A stretch of 64,000 nt of DNA from Paenarthrobacter nitroguajacolicus. Lineage in GTDB: Bacteria; Actinomycetota; Actinomycetes; Actinomycetales; Micrococcaceae. Below are positions 26,509 through 35,147 of the stretch, in pieces; the stretch's first letter is position 1, and each line of letters opens with the position of its first letter. A program made the translations under genes and the position numbers. The stretch spans positions 1 through 64,000 of the forward strand of contig NZ_JAQPPK010000027.1 in NCBI RefSeq assembly GCF_029952445.1. The letters run 5' to 3'. Under the pieces are notes generated by a model. It made no database searches. It was not told the DNA's origin and saw nothing but the letters and a program-made list of their open reading frames with translations.

Positions 26509-27288
26509 CTAGAGTCGGATGTCGGCAGACTCTCCTGGCTTGAGGGCGATGAGGAGGTCGTTAAGACCAGCGTCAGCGAAAAGCTTGCTGATCTGGTCTG
26601 CATTTTGACTGAAATGTTCCCATGAGTCTTCGTGTACAGGAACGACCTTCTTGACACCCATGATCTTGGCCGCTTCGAGGGCGCGGTCATTGCTGAGGGT
26701 GATGTACGCGCCGTCTGCAATCACGTCGAATTTGGCGCCGCCGACGAAGAGCACGGCGATATCAATGGCTGGAAAACGGTCCGCGATTTCGCGCACGATG
26801 TCCAGTTCGGAGTTGTCGCCGCTGATGTATATGGTCGGCATGCCCTCTGCTTCGAGGACGAAGCCAATGACCGGCCCGAGTGCGTCCCACACGCCTTCCG
26901 GGCCATGATGCGCCGGCACTGCCGTGATCTTCATCTGCCGTCCATCGGGAAGTGCAACAGTATGAGTCTCGTAGTCGCTGATCCCGAGGACATTGGGGCC
27001 GAAGTTCTCCGCTGCCTCTGTCGTTGTGAGGGCAAGTGGCACCATTGTTAGGAAACCCCGACCCGCTACGTCCAGATTGTCGATGTGCTCGTGGGAGGCG
27101 AGAGCCAGGTCAACCTGGCCAAGTTCCTCGGGGGTGGCGCTGGGGCCGAGCTTCTTGGTGACGGGCCCGGCGATCGGGTGGTGGTAGACCTGGGGAGAAT
27201 CGAAGGTGGGGTCAGTGATCATCCGGTAGCCGGCGATCTCAAGGAGCAGGGTGGGCCCTCCAATGAGGGTTACTTTGACGTCGTCCAT
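26509..27288 (-). CDS. MBL-fold metallo-hydrolase (UlaG-like)
   Basis: 259 aa. The fold is shown by VTLIGGPTLLLEIAGYRMITDPTFD, the metal motif SHEHIDNLD (HxHxDxxD type, with Asn after the Asp), PAHHG, YISGDNSEL and the C-terminal PVHEDSWEHF. This matches UlaG/YtnP-like beta-lactamase-fold hydrolases of cytoplasmic type; no signal peptide is present. Substrates vary (lactones, phosphodiesters) and cannot be named here. It lies 37 bp after the PAS protein gene and is followed by a strong terminator, so the two form a dicistronic unit: a sensory PAS protein and a hydrolase. Confidence 0.82.
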   Translation of the reverse strand: MDDVKVTLIGGPTLLLEIAGYRMITDPTFDSPQVYHHPIAGPVTKKLGPSATPEELGQVDLALASHEHIDNLDVAGRGFLTMVPLALTTTEAAENFGPNVLGISDYETHTVALPDGRQMKITAVPAHHGPEGVWDALGPVIGFVLEAEGMPTIYISGDNSELDIVREIADRFPAIDIAVLFVGGAKFDVIADGAYITLSNDRALEAAKIMGVKKVVPVHEDSWEHFSQNADQISKLFADAGLNDLLIALKPGESADIRL

Positions 27289-27325
27289 GATTCTTAGTCC
27301 TTATCGGGGCAGGGCGGCTAGGGGT

Positions 27326-27748
27326 TCAGCTTTTGCTTATCATTTGAGCTGTGATGTCTTCCGCCCCGTGCAGGACGTAGACGAGCTTGCCCTCGCCGTC
27401 GAAAGCCGGAGCGTTCAGAGGCTGGAACCAGCGGGGCTCGAAAACCCCGTCTGAGTTCTCGATGTCGTAGCGAACAGGCGGAAGAATGTCGATCTTGCCC
27501 GTCTCGACGACACGCTCGATGGAGCTGCGCAGTATCTCTGTGCCTTTGGCGTCGGGGTTGTCCGGGTTGTCCGGAAACGCAACAAGGATGTCTTTGCCGA
27601 CGATTCCCTCACGGCTCTTTCCCGTAGATGCAAGGAACGAGTCAGTGGCGGCGACGATCGTTCTGTCGGGGGTCACGATGATGTATTGGCTCGGAAGACT
27701 TTCGAAGATTTTCTGAAAGTCGGGGTTACGTGCATCTGAGGATGACAC
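27326..27748 (-). CDS. Single-domain PAS protein (intact paralogue)
   Basis: 140 aa consisting of one PAS domain: DFQKIFESLPSQYIIVTPDRTIVAATDSFLASTGK, KDILVAFPDNPDNPDAKG, VRYDIENSDGVFEPRWFQPLNAPAF and VLHGAEDITAQM. It has no output or membrane domain. GTG 27748 is chosen because AGGAG lies 5 nt upstream; the longer open frame is not supported. It is about half identical to the frameshifted protein at 7879-8265 over the whole domain. The related module in sensor kinases reads a small ligand or cofactor; here it may act by binding a partner protein. It is co-transcribed with the MBL-fold hydrolase. Confidence 0.82.
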   Translation of the reverse strand: MSSSDARNPDFQKIFESLPSQYIIVTPDRTIVAATDSFLASTGKSREGIVGKDILVAFPDNPDNPDAKGTEILRSSIERVVETGKIDILPPVRYDIENSDGVFEPRWFQPLNAPAFDGEGKLVYVLHGAEDITAQMISKS

Positions 27749-27896
27749 TTCGACTCCTTTCCCTGATGAGCGACTTTTTCGCGTCTCGTAATGCCATTGC
27801 AGCAGGTAAGGCCCTCCCTCACTAGTACAAGACATGGACTGGAACCGCCCGTAGCCTTCCCGGCCTGGGCAGCTGCTGCGGTTTGTCTTAGTCGAC

Positions 27897-28379
27897 CTAG
27901 AGTCCGAAGGCGGTTCCGTGGCCGTGTTCAAACACGAGGTTGGTCTGCGTGCCTGCGACGGCGGGATTCGATGACAGATGGTCCAGAACGAATTGACGGA
28001 TGTGCTCGGTGTTCTTGGCCGTGATATGGATCAAGAAATCGTCTGCGCCTCCAAGTACGAAGAATTGTTTGATCTCGGGCAGGCCCCGCAACTCGTTTCC
28101 GAAGGCGTTCATCAGATGCCGGGCGCCAGGCCTAAGCCGCACGCTAACCAGGGCCTGCAGGGGCAGGCCCATCGCTTCGGGGGCGACTTCGACGGTGAAC
28201 CGCTTGATCACCCCCGACTCTTTGAGTGCCTTGAGGCGGGCGAGACATGTTGATGGCGCAAGCCCGAGAGCTTCCGACAACGACTGATTGGTGCGCCTTG
28301 AATTATTGGACAGCAGGCCCAGAAGCTTGTGGTCGACTTCGTCCAAGGTCACCTGTTGCAGTTTCTGCGGGTCCGACAC
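27897..28379 (-). CDS. Lrp/AsnC-family regulator of alanine dehydrogenase
   Basis: About 160 aa. An N-terminal Lrp HTH (LDEVDHKLLGLLSNNSRRTNQSLSEALGLAPSTCLARLKALKESGVIKRF) precedes the RAM ligand domain (ALVSVRLRPGARHLMNAFGNELRGLPEIKQFFVLGGADDFLIHI). It is divergent from ald, the usual arrangement for AldR-type activators that respond to alanine. GTG 28379 is chosen because GAGGAG lies 8 nt upstream; GTG 28388 is in frame but overlaps this site. The dyad at 28423-28447 is the likely binding site. Confidence 0.88.
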   Translation of the reverse strand: MSDPQKLQQVTLDEVDHKLLGLLSNNSRRTNQSLSEALGLAPSTCLARLKALKESGVIKRFTVEVAPEAMGLPLQALVSVRLRPGARHLMNAFGNELRGLPEIKQFFVLGGADDFLIHITAKNTEHIRQFVLDHLSSNPAVAGTQTNLVFEHGHGTAFGL

Positions 28380-28422
28380 TTGTAACACTCCTCACATTGC
28401 AGAGATTCACCGCTTACATCTA

Positions 28423-28447
28423 TTCTGCCGCAGATACTGCGGTAGAA
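28423..28447. promoter_or_regulatory. Lrp/AldR-type dyad upstream of ald
   Basis: TTCTGCCGCAG-ATA-CTGCGGTAGAA is an 11-3-11 inverted repeat with one mismatch. It sits between the divergent Lrp and ald genes, about 70 bp before the ald start. Its length and position suit an Lrp-family dimer site. Confidence 0.7.
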
Positions 28448-28515
28448 GCCCAATTTTCTGCACTTTCTGTCATTCTTTTGCCCACAAGCTCTAATCCCAT
28501 CAGAAGGCATGAAAC

Positions 28516-29631
28516 ATGATCATCTCCGTCCCCAAGGAAATCAAGAACAATGAGTTCCGCGTCGCCATTACGGCCGCCGGCGTGCACGAATTCAAAGCAA
28601 ACGGCCATGACGTGCTCGTGGAAACCGGCGCTGGCGCTGGTTCCGGCATTAACGATGAGGAGTACGCACTCGCCGGTGCCGAGATCGTTCAGACTGCAGA
28701 CGAGGCCTGGGCGCGGGCCGATATGGTGATGAAGGTCAAGGAGCCCGTGGCATCCGAATACCGCCACTTCCGCGAGGGCCTGCTCCTCTTTACCTACCTC
28801 CACCTCGCGGCGGAGCCCGCACTGACAGAGGCGCTTGTCGACTCCGGTGTAACGGCTATCGCCTACGAGACCGTCCAGGAAGGCCGGGCCCTGCCGCTGC
28901 TCGCCCCGATGTCCGAGGTGGCGGGGCGGCTGTCCGTCCAGGTCGGTGCGACCTCGCTGATGGCCCCGGCCGGGGGCAAGGGCGTACTTCTTGGCGGCGT
29001 TCCGGGCGTGCGCCCCGCCAAGGTTGTGGTCCTGGGTGCAGGCGTCGCGGGCACCAACGCCGCTGCCATGGCACTGGGACTCGGCGCCGACGTCACCATC
29101 CTGGACATCAACATCAACCGGCTGCGTGAACTGGACGCCCAGTACCAGGGGCGCCTGAAGACCGTTGCGTCTAACTCATACGAGATCGAGAAGTCAGTTA
29201 TCGACGCAGAACTCGTGATCGGGTCCGTGCTGATCCCCGGCGCCAAGGCCCCCAAGCTGGTGACCAACGAACTCGTGGCCCGGATGAAGCCCGGCTCGGT
29301 GCTCGTGGACATCGCGGTGGACCAGGGCGGTTGCTTCGAAGACACCCGTCCCACCACGCACCAGGAACCCACCTACAAGGTCCACGACACCATCTTCTAC
29401 TGCGTGGCCAACATGCCCGGCGCCGTTCCGAACACGTCTACGTACGCGTTGACCAACGTCACGCTCCGGTATGCGGTGGCTCTGGCCAACCACGGCGTCA
29501 AGGGCGCTTTCGACCGGCTCCCCGCTTTGGCTGGCGGTCTGAACGTGGCGGCAGGAAGGGTCACTCACAAGTCTGTCAGTGATGCCCACGGGCACGCCCT
29601 CGCCGACTGGCAGGACCTGGTAACTGTTTAG
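28516..29631 (+). CDS. ald: Alanine dehydrogenase
   Basis: 371 aa, the usual length for this NAD-dependent enzyme, which interconverts L-alanine with pyruvate and ammonia. The N-terminus MIISVPKEIKNNEFRVAITAAGVHEF, the KVKEP substrate Lys region, the nucleotide-binding VVVLGAGVAGTNAAAMALGLGADVTILDIN and the PGAVPNTSTYALTNVTL block are all in place. It is divergent from an Lrp regulator and followed by a good terminator, a self-contained unit. It could support growth on amino compounds processed by the nearby clusters. Confidence 0.95.
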   Translation: MIISVPKEIKNNEFRVAITAAGVHEFKANGHDVLVETGAGAGSGINDEEYALAGAEIVQTADEAWARADMVMKVKEPVASEYRHFREGLLLFTYLHLAAEPALTEALVDSGVTAIAYETVQEGRALPLLAPMSEVAGRLSVQVGATSLMAPAGGKGVLLGGVPGVRPAKVVVLGAGVAGTNAAAMALGLGADVTILDININRLRELDAQYQGRLKTVASNSYEIEKSVIDAELVIGSVLIPGAKAPKLVTNELVARMKPGSVLVDIAVDQGGCFEDTRPTTHQEPTYKVHDTIFYCVANMPGAVPNTSTYALTNVTLRYAVALANHGVKGAFDRLPALAGGLNVAAGRVTHKSVSDAHGHALADWQDLVTV

Positions 29632-29641
29632 TAGGACAATC

Positions 29642-29675
29642 GGCCGTGTCTGCCCGATGGAGGGCAGACACGGCC
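29642..29675 (+). terminator. Terminator of ald
   Basis: A perfect 14-bp stem (GGCCGTGTCTGCCC with GGGCAGACACGGCC) and a 6-nt loop begin 11 bp after the ald stop. Confidence 0.85.
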
Positions 29676-29699
29676 CGGTTCACAGGAAGGGCACATCGC

Positions 29700-29957
29700 A
29701 TGGCATTTCACCTGCAACCCAAATGGCAGCCGCTGATTGGCCAGCTGGTCATCGTTAAACTTCATGATGAGGAGATCCGCCGTGGAGTTGTCGATGCAGT
29801 CACCGATGATGATCAAATCTTGTGGCTCGACAATGACGGCCCCGAGCCCCGCCGCCTTTTTCACCGGGCAGACGGTTTCAACGTGTGGATCGATTACAAG
29901 TGGGAAACGGATAGGCCCAACCTTAGCGCTGGCTTCCATCCTGCGGCCGCACCATGA
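29700..29957 (+). CDS. Small conserved-looking hypothetical protein
   Basis: 85 aa, soluble, mixed charged and hydrophobic: LIGQLVIVKLHDEEIRRGVVDAVTDDDQILWLDNDGPEPRRLFHRADGFNVWID. The strand-turn-strand pattern suggests a small beta-barrel of SH3 or Sm-like type, but no family is recognised. AGGAAGG lies before ATG 29700. Its stop overlaps the next start by 4 bp (ATGA), which argues that both frames are real. Confidence 0.6.
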   Translation: MAFHLQPKWQPLIGQLVIVKLHDEEIRRGVVDAVTDDDQILWLDNDGPEPRRLFHRADGFNVWIDYKWETDRPNLSAGFHPAAAP

Positions 29958-30259
29958 GGGGCGGCCAGCCCAGCACGCCTGAACGCGTACATCATCAGGA
30001 ACGGGTTCATAGTGACTATGAAGTGGCAGGGGCCATCATCCGGCTCCGTTCCCAGCGAGTCCATCGCGAACCCTCAGGTGTTCTTGTCACCTGGCACAGC
30101 CCTTGGTCATACACCCTTGAGTTCTGCCACCAGATTCCTCCCGGACTCGTCTACGAGTGCCTCGCCCCTGAGCAATTGAACATCCCAGTCCAATTCAGAA
30201 CCGGTTTCACTGGTCGCGCCCCTCAGCGCCCCTCCCCGGAGATTCCTCTCACCCGTTGA
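29954..30259 (+). CDS. Hypothetical protein coupled to the previous frame
   Basis: 101 aa, not recognised. ATG 29954 overlaps the previous stop. The middle part (GVLVTWHSPWSYTLEFCHQIPPGLVYECLAPEQLNIPVQF) has plausible amphipathic character, while both ends are rich in Arg, His and Pro. Translational coupling is the main support; it could also be a chance frame. The 250 bp that follow hold no convincing gene. Confidence 0.4.
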   Translation: MRGGQPSTPERVHHQERVHSDYEVAGAIIRLRSQRVHREPSGVLVTWHSPWSYTLEFCHQIPPGLVYECLAPEQLNIPVQFRTGFTGRAPQRPSPEIPLTR

Positions 30260-30512
30260 CAGTGGCGGCGTCAATGCCCCTCCGGCAGGCTCTGGATATC
30301 AAAAGACGGGTCATTTCCGGGGTCCACGGTCCACACGGATGGGCACCAGGCACACGGCCGGTACGAACATTGTGCCCGCAGTACATGTCGATCATCTGAA
30401 CCGGCATGAAGATGGTCGAGTATGAACAGCCGGCAAGCCACTCCGGTTCCCGGTGTGCGGGAGCGGGAGCACCACCGGCCGTGTGCAACCCGGCAACGAT
30501 GAAGGAACCCTG

Positions 30513-31007
30513 ATGTCCGAACTTACTGTTGAAAGAGCAGATCTCGGCATGGCCTGGGCGGTGAAAGACAGCTTCGTCCGGTATGTGCAGTCCATGCGCG
30601 ATGGCCGCATCCTCCTGCGCGAGGGTGCCGCCGCGACCAATACCCGACAGTTCTATTTCCCGTTCAGAAGCCTGGACCAGTCCAACGGGGAGAACTTTGT
30701 GCTCCAGTTCGGCGGGGAGGCCCGATTCCTCGCCCATCATGGACTCATGTCGGTCTCCATTAGCCGTCCGAAGATCGAAGTCGGGCCCGACGGGGCATAC
30801 CTGTCCATCGAGCAAGGAAATGAAATCGTTCGCCTTGCCGAACTCAGTCTGCCGTCGGTGTCGGTGGAAGACGGCGTCTGCATGTGGGCGGATACCCAGG
30901 TGGTGCTGACCGGCCCGGGCGCGGCTGTCTTCGCAGACAGCTACTCAGCCGGAGAACCCCTGGCACCTCTGACCATGAGAGCGCCATCGCTCGTGAACAT
31001 ACCCTAA
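30513..31007 (+). CDS. HtaA-domain (heme-binding type) protein, cytoplasmic
   Basis: 164 aa. The pattern AWAVKDSFVRYVQS...GRILLREGAA...FYFPF...LQFGGEARFLAHHGLMSVSISRPKIEV follows the HtaA domain, known from secreted heme-uptake proteins of corynebacteria. Here there is one domain, no signal peptide, no membrane anchor and no hmuTUV genes nearby. The GHLM-like HHGLM segment holds candidate heme ligands. GAAGGA precedes ATG 30513. It lies just before a P450 catabolic cluster on the other strand, so a role in handling heme for that enzyme is conceivable but unproven. Confidence 0.65.
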   Translation: MSELTVERADLGMAWAVKDSFVRYVQSMRDGRILLREGAAATNTRQFYFPFRSLDQSNGENFVLQFGGEARFLAHHGLMSVSISRPKIEVGPDGAYLSIEQGNEIVRLAELSLPSVSVEDGVCMWADTQVVLTGPGAAVFADSYSAGEPLAPLTMRAPSLVNIP

Positions 31008-31168
31008 GGAAACCTGTGGGGCACGAGCTGGTCCGGCGCCGGGCCACGCCTGAAAGAGACGGCGCCTTGTCCCGGATACCGTTCAGCCGGTGCATCCAAG
31101 CGCCATGGCGGCCGCCAACGACGTTTCCTGCAAGTGGGCTGACTGCATCGTTGGAACAAACGGGAGCG

Positions 31169-31201
31169 CGCCGGCTTGGATTCTACAAATCCAAGCCGGC
31201 G
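31169..31201. terminator. Convergent terminator between HtaA gene and amidotransferase
   Basis: A perfect 14-bp stem (CGCCGGCTTGGATT with AATCCAAGCCGGCG) and a CTACA loop. It can stop transcription arriving from either strand and closes the long minus-strand amine cluster. Confidence 0.85.
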
Positions 31202-31222
31202 GGCGGCGTTCCGCATACTTTC

Positions 31223-31987
31223 TTACTGTGAAGCCACAGTTGCGGTTGTTCGGACCATGTGGGCGAAGCGGCGCGCCATTGCTTCGGTATGCTCCTTCAC
31301 GATCCGGTCCTGATTCTCGAATGCCTGCATTCCGCGTCCTGCCCGCTCCACGGAAACCGTGTCATTCTCGTTAACCAGGGACAACCATCGGCGATAGCCC
31401 TCCGGAGACAGCTCAGGGTGAAACTGAACGCCCCAGGACACGTCGCCTACCCGGAAAGCCTGGTGCGGATATTGCGACGTCATGCCGAGCCAGACGGCCG
31501 AAGGGGGAAGCTGGTCGATCATGTCCCCATGCATCGCTCCGGCGAAGAAAGGGCCCGGCAAACCGGCCATCAGGGGATCTTCCGCAGCCTCGGCCCGCAG
31601 CGCTACCTCTACGACTCCCGCCTCCAGGCCTTGGTCGCCCTTGGCCACGGTTCCCCCGAACGTCTGTGCCATCAGCTGCGCTCCGAGGCAGATCCCGAGC
31701 GTGGGCTTCCCCTGGCTGGCCGCGGCTGCCATAAGGCTTCGGATGTCGGCTAGCCAGTGATAGACATGATCGTCCAAGGAGCTCATGTCCCCGCCCAGAA
31801 CCACCAGGGCGTCCTCCTGGAATAATTCCGGAATCACCTCGTCCTTGAAAGGCTGGACCGTTCTCGTGCTTATCCCTTCGTCGTGCAACCACGTTCCGAG
31901 GCGGTCGATCGGACAGTAGGGATCCGGCTGGATGACGAGGGCCTGCAGAGTGCCGGCGCCTCGGTGCGGATCTGACTGAGGGGTCAT
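31223..31987 (-). CDS. Class I glutamine amidotransferase-like hydrolase
   Basis: 254 aa. The GATase1 triad is visible: the nucleophile in GICLGAQLMAQ (about residue 100) and the His-Glu in FHPELSPEGY (about 190). VVLGGDMSSLDD gives the oxyanion strand. Stand-alone proteins of this type hydrolyse glutamine or gamma-glutamyl amides. No synthase partner for ammonia channelling lies nearby. With a GS-like ligase and a PuuD-type hydrolase in the same cluster, gamma-glutamyl-amide cleavage is the best guess. ATG 31987 follows AGGAC. It is separated by 210 bp from the PucR gene and may have its own promoter. Confidence 0.8.
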   Translation of the reverse strand: MTPQSDPHRGAGTLQALVIQPDPYCPIDRLGTWLHDEGISTRTVQPFKDEVIPELFQEDALVVLGGDMSSLDDHVYHWLADIRSLMAAAASQGKPTLGICLGAQLMAQTFGGTVAKGDQGLEAGVVEVALRAEAAEDPLMAGLPGPFFAGAMHGDMIDQLPPSAVWLGMTSQYPHQAFRVGDVSWGVQFHPELSPEGYRRWLSLVNENDTVSVERAGRGMQAFENQDRIVKEHTEAMARRFAHMVRTTATVASQ

Positions 31988-32197
31988 AGTTGAATGTCCT
32001 ATCGGGCGGTCGGGGTTTCAATACTTCAACGTAGCGAACAGCGTCGCCGGGACTGCAGTGCCACGTGCACATTTGAGATCCACATGTGTGTGCGTGCCGG
32101 GGGGCAGATGCTTTTGCATCGGACGGCGGCTGGCTTGGGATCCGTTTGGGCAATTCAAGTGTTCAGCTCCGGAAATCAGAGCAGGCGGTGGCGCGCG

Positions 32198-33985
32198 TCA
32201 CTGAGGAACGGCGCGGTGTCCTTCCCTCACTGCCAGTCGTGCGGCAATACCGGTGGGAAGCCAGTCCCCTGCTTCTTCGAATGAATGACCGATGAGCTGC
32301 TCCACGCGCTGGAGGCGTTGTCGGAGTGTGTTGCGGTGAATGTGCAGTTTGGAGACGGTATCGGCAATGGATCCTTTATTGGATAGGAGCATGGCGACTG
32401 TTTCGGCCAGCTGCGTTCCATTTTCCGCGTCGTAGCGCGTGAGAGACCTGAGTTCAGCGAGCACATTCCTGATCTCTTCAGACATTCCTTCGCCGACAAG
32501 AGGCAATTCCTGCAGATGTTCTATTTCGCTGAACGAGGTAACCCGTCGCCCGGACGTCCTGGTAACCAGTTCTGTCCACGCCAATGCGGTTTCGGCGTCC
32601 GAAAGTGCCGGCTGAAGAGAGGCGACGTCGCGCGCCAGTGGCCCAATGCCGGCGAAAGCTGAGACGCCGCGGTGTTCGTCGAGCTCCGAAAGAGTTGTCT
32701 CCAGCTTCGTCCTGATCTCTTCTCCTGAACCGGAGGGAGTATCAATAAACAGCAGGCTAAGGGGCCCCTCGGTGAAGACCAGGGAGCGGGAGCCCGCCAG
32801 CTCCTGGAGGTAGGGGGCGATGCGCCGGGACACAGCATCAGAGTCGAATTTCAGCCGTTTCACCCGTACAAGGACGGGCAGCGTTCGGCCCTTGGACCAG
32901 CCTGACTCCTCGAGAATGCGGGCGAATGTACTCGTGCCGACGCTTCGCAGGAGGCGTGAAGCGTGGGATGAACCCACCGATTCCAGTTCTACTGCCTCAA
33001 ACAGGGCGGCGAGCTGAGAGCAAATGGCGCTAAGCCGGTCAAGCTCCCTGGTGGAATAGCGGCGTGGACGGTAGCAGGTCACGATGCCCCGGGTGCTTGT
33101 GAGACCGAAGGAGACAGATATCCGCTCGTGCCCCGCGAAGTTGGATTCAATGAATTCGGACGTTGCTGTCCGTGAATGAGTGGTTCGGACAATGCTTCCG
33201 CTTCGCTCGCCCTTGTCCATCGCGATGGCGGTCGGCGGCGACGTGGCTGGGCCACGGCCGAAATATTCGATGACGCAACCGTCGGAACTCATGTGCTTGA
33301 GAATCGACTGCGCGGCCACTTGAGCGCATTGGAGAACCGACGTGGCAGAGTTGATCGGGAAATCGACAAGGAAATGCGCTGCAGCGGACTGACGCCGCAA
33401 GTCATCAACAGTCTCAGCCTGCAGCAGGCCGCTGGCAAGCAGCATGCCCACCTCGTCCGCAATCAGCTTTGACTCCCAGGTGAAGGTTTCCTCGGCATAG
33501 GACCAGAGACTGAACACGCCCAGGAGCGTCCCGGTCGGAGCCACGATCGGGACTACCAGCATCGAATTGAAATCTTCTTCCTGCAGTTCGCTGATGCTGA
33601 CGAACCGCGGATCTTGCTGAATATTTTTGTTAAGGACAACTGACTGCCGGGTAAGCCCTACCCAGCCGGTTACCCCCTCGCCGAGGCGAAGGGTAACCCT
33701 TCCAACTTGCTGGCTTTGCACTCCAGCCGTGCCTGCACGCATGACCAGGACCTGTTCCTGTTCATCCCACAGGTAGACGAAAACCCCTGCTGAGTTGGTT
33801 GCCCTGGCTACCAAATCCACTGCCCTTTGAGCAAGGGCGAGCGGATCTGGGCCTTCCATCATTAGCTGCGTGAGCTCGGACAGGGTATCTGCCCGGAGCT
33901 CTGCTATTTGGAGTTTCTGGCGATAGTCAGCGGGCAGGACCTCATTCGGTTGCGAGGCCGTGGACTCAGCAGGGGTTTTCACCAT
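32198..33985 (-). CDS. PucR-family regulator with GAF domain
   Basis: 595 aa. An N-terminal GAF domain (about residues 35-190: RAVDLVARATNSAGVFVYLWDEQEQVLVMRAG...GEGVTGWVGLTRQSVVLNKNIQQDPRF) senses a small molecule. A GGDEF-like CdaR linker domain lies in the middle (about 370-490), and the PucR C-terminal HTH ends the protein (LLSNKGSIADTVSKLHIHRNTLRQRLQRVEQLIG). It is the last gene before a gap in the P450 operon and starts 1 bp after the reductase stop (TGAAATGG). It is the probable activator of the amine cluster. Its target may be the TGTGCA dyads at 39.7 and 43.0 kb. Confidence 0.85.
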   Translation of the reverse strand: MVKTPAESTASQPNEVLPADYRQKLQIAELRADTLSELTQLMMEGPDPLALAQRAVDLVARATNSAGVFVYLWDEQEQVLVMRAGTAGVQSQQVGRVTLRLGEGVTGWVGLTRQSVVLNKNIQQDPRFVSISELQEEDFNSMLVVPIVAPTGTLLGVFSLWSYAEETFTWESKLIADEVGMLLASGLLQAETVDDLRRQSAAAHFLVDFPINSATSVLQCAQVAAQSILKHMSSDGCVIEYFGRGPATSPPTAIAMDKGERSGSIVRTTHSRTATSEFIESNFAGHERISVSFGLTSTRGIVTCYRPRRYSTRELDRLSAICSQLAALFEAVELESVGSSHASRLLRSVGTSTFARILEESGWSKGRTLPVLVRVKRLKFDSDAVSRRIAPYLQELAGSRSLVFTEGPLSLLFIDTPSGSGEEIRTKLETTLSELDEHRGVSAFAGIGPLARDVASLQPALSDAETALAWTELVTRTSGRRVTSFSEIEHLQELPLVGEGMSEEIRNVLAELRSLTRYDAENGTQLAETVAMLLSNKGSIADTVSKLHIHRNTLRQRLQRVEQLIGHSFEEAGDWLPTGIAARLAVREGHRAVPQ

Positions 33986-33986
33986 T

Positions 33987-35147
33987 TCAGCTTAGAAGGC
34001 TCATGCCCATGGCGGCCCGACTGAACTGCCTTGGCGCGTTGACGCCGATCCAGGCCGCCTCTTCCTCCGCCGATCCGACCCGGTATAGGGCGGCGTTGCG
34101 TTCCTCCGCAGCGTAGACCTGGACAAGTTCGCCTGCGGGCGGAAGCATGCCGTGCACCTGGACCTTTCGACCGAACTGCTCCGTCCACCCGTACGGGGCC
34201 ATTTCCAGTTCGGTGGATTCGAAGCCGGCAAAGTACTCAGCAAGGGCTGCGCCATGCCGTTGGGCCTGGGTCCAACTCTCAAACCGCCGATAGGTTCCGT
34301 CCTCGACCCGCCGGGCCGAAACATCTCCGATAGCGAAGATCCCGTCAGCGACTTCGCCGGTGTTCAGCAGGGCCTTCCCGTCCGCAGTGCAACGGACTCC
34401 ATTGGAAAGGTCGAGCCCGCTGTAGGTCAGCCATTCCGTGTTGGGTCTGGCGCCGACAGCGCTGATGACCAAGTCGGCGTGCAGGTCAAGACCGCTGACG
34501 CTGACCGTCCAGTGGGCGTCCGCCTTCTGGATGGATTCCACAGCAACTCCAAAGTGAGTCACAACACCGGCCTGGTGCATCCATGCCTTCGCCTCCTCCC
34601 CCAAGTGTCCTGAAAAGAAGCGCTGCATGGGTTGCGGAGCCAAATCCACCACCGTGACGGCAAGCCCGCGCTGCGCGAGCGTCGACGCCAATTCCGCACC
34701 GATGGTTCCGGCGCCGATGATGATGGCGCTGGCAGCCCCTGCATCCACGGCGGTGCGCAGGGCCACGGCGTCCTGGGCAGTTCTTAGGCTGAGAACGCCC
34801 GCCGGCTCATTCGGCAACCGGATTGAGCCAGCTCCTGTTGCGATGACGACCGCGTCAGCCGCTACCTCTCCTAGCTTGTCCAGCAGGATTGTCCGCTTGT
34901 CGGTGAGCAGCCCGATCGCCTTTGCGTTGATGACCGGCGTAGCCTCCGGCCACCACTCGGCAGCCTCGACCGGACCAGTGCCAAGAAGAAACTGCTTGGA
35001 CAGCGGAGGCCGGTCGTAGGGCGCCTTCGGATCTGAATCCAGGACGATGAATTCGCCTGCAAAACCCAGCTCACGACTGCGTTCAATCAGCATCGCCGAT
35101 GCAACCGAAGCCCCAACGATCGCTACCCGCTCCGGCAGACGTGTCAC
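33987..35147 (-). CDS. Ferredoxin reductase (FAD/NADH) for the P450
   Basis: 386 aa, a putidaredoxin-reductase-type flavoprotein. The FAD site VAIVGASVASAMLIERSRELG deviates slightly from GxGxxG (GASVAS). PYDRPPLSK, the second Rossmann motif IIIGAGTIGAELAS and GIFAIGDVSA are typical. It passes electrons from NAD(P)H to the adjacent ferredoxin. The start is GTG 35147, overlapping the ferredoxin stop by 4 bp. P450, ferredoxin and reductase lie in one row, a complete class I electron chain. Confidence 0.9.
   Translation of the reverse strand: MTRLPERVAIVGASVASAMLIERSRELGFAGEFIVLDSDPKAPYDRPPLSKQFLLGTGPVEAAEWWPEATPVINAKAIGLLTDKRTILLDKLGEVAADAVVIATGAGSIRLPNEPAGVLSLRTAQDAVALRTAVDAGAASAIIIGAGTIGAELASTLAQRGLAVTVVDLAPQPMQRFFSGHLGEEAKAWMHQAGVVTHFGVAVESIQKADAHWTVSVSGLDLHADLVISAVGARPNTEWLTYSGLDLSNGVRCTADGKALLNTGEVADGIFAIGDVSARRVEDGTYRRFESWTQAQRHGAALAEYFAGFESTELEMAPYGWTEQFGRKVQVHGMLPPAGELVQVYAAEERNAALYRVGSAEEEAAWIGVNAPRQFSRAAMGMSLLS

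Noticed and set aside
30249..30815. 188-codon minus-strand frame overlapping the HtaA gene
   Set aside because: It overlaps a plus-strand frame with a recognised domain and good ribosome site, and shows no family features itself.
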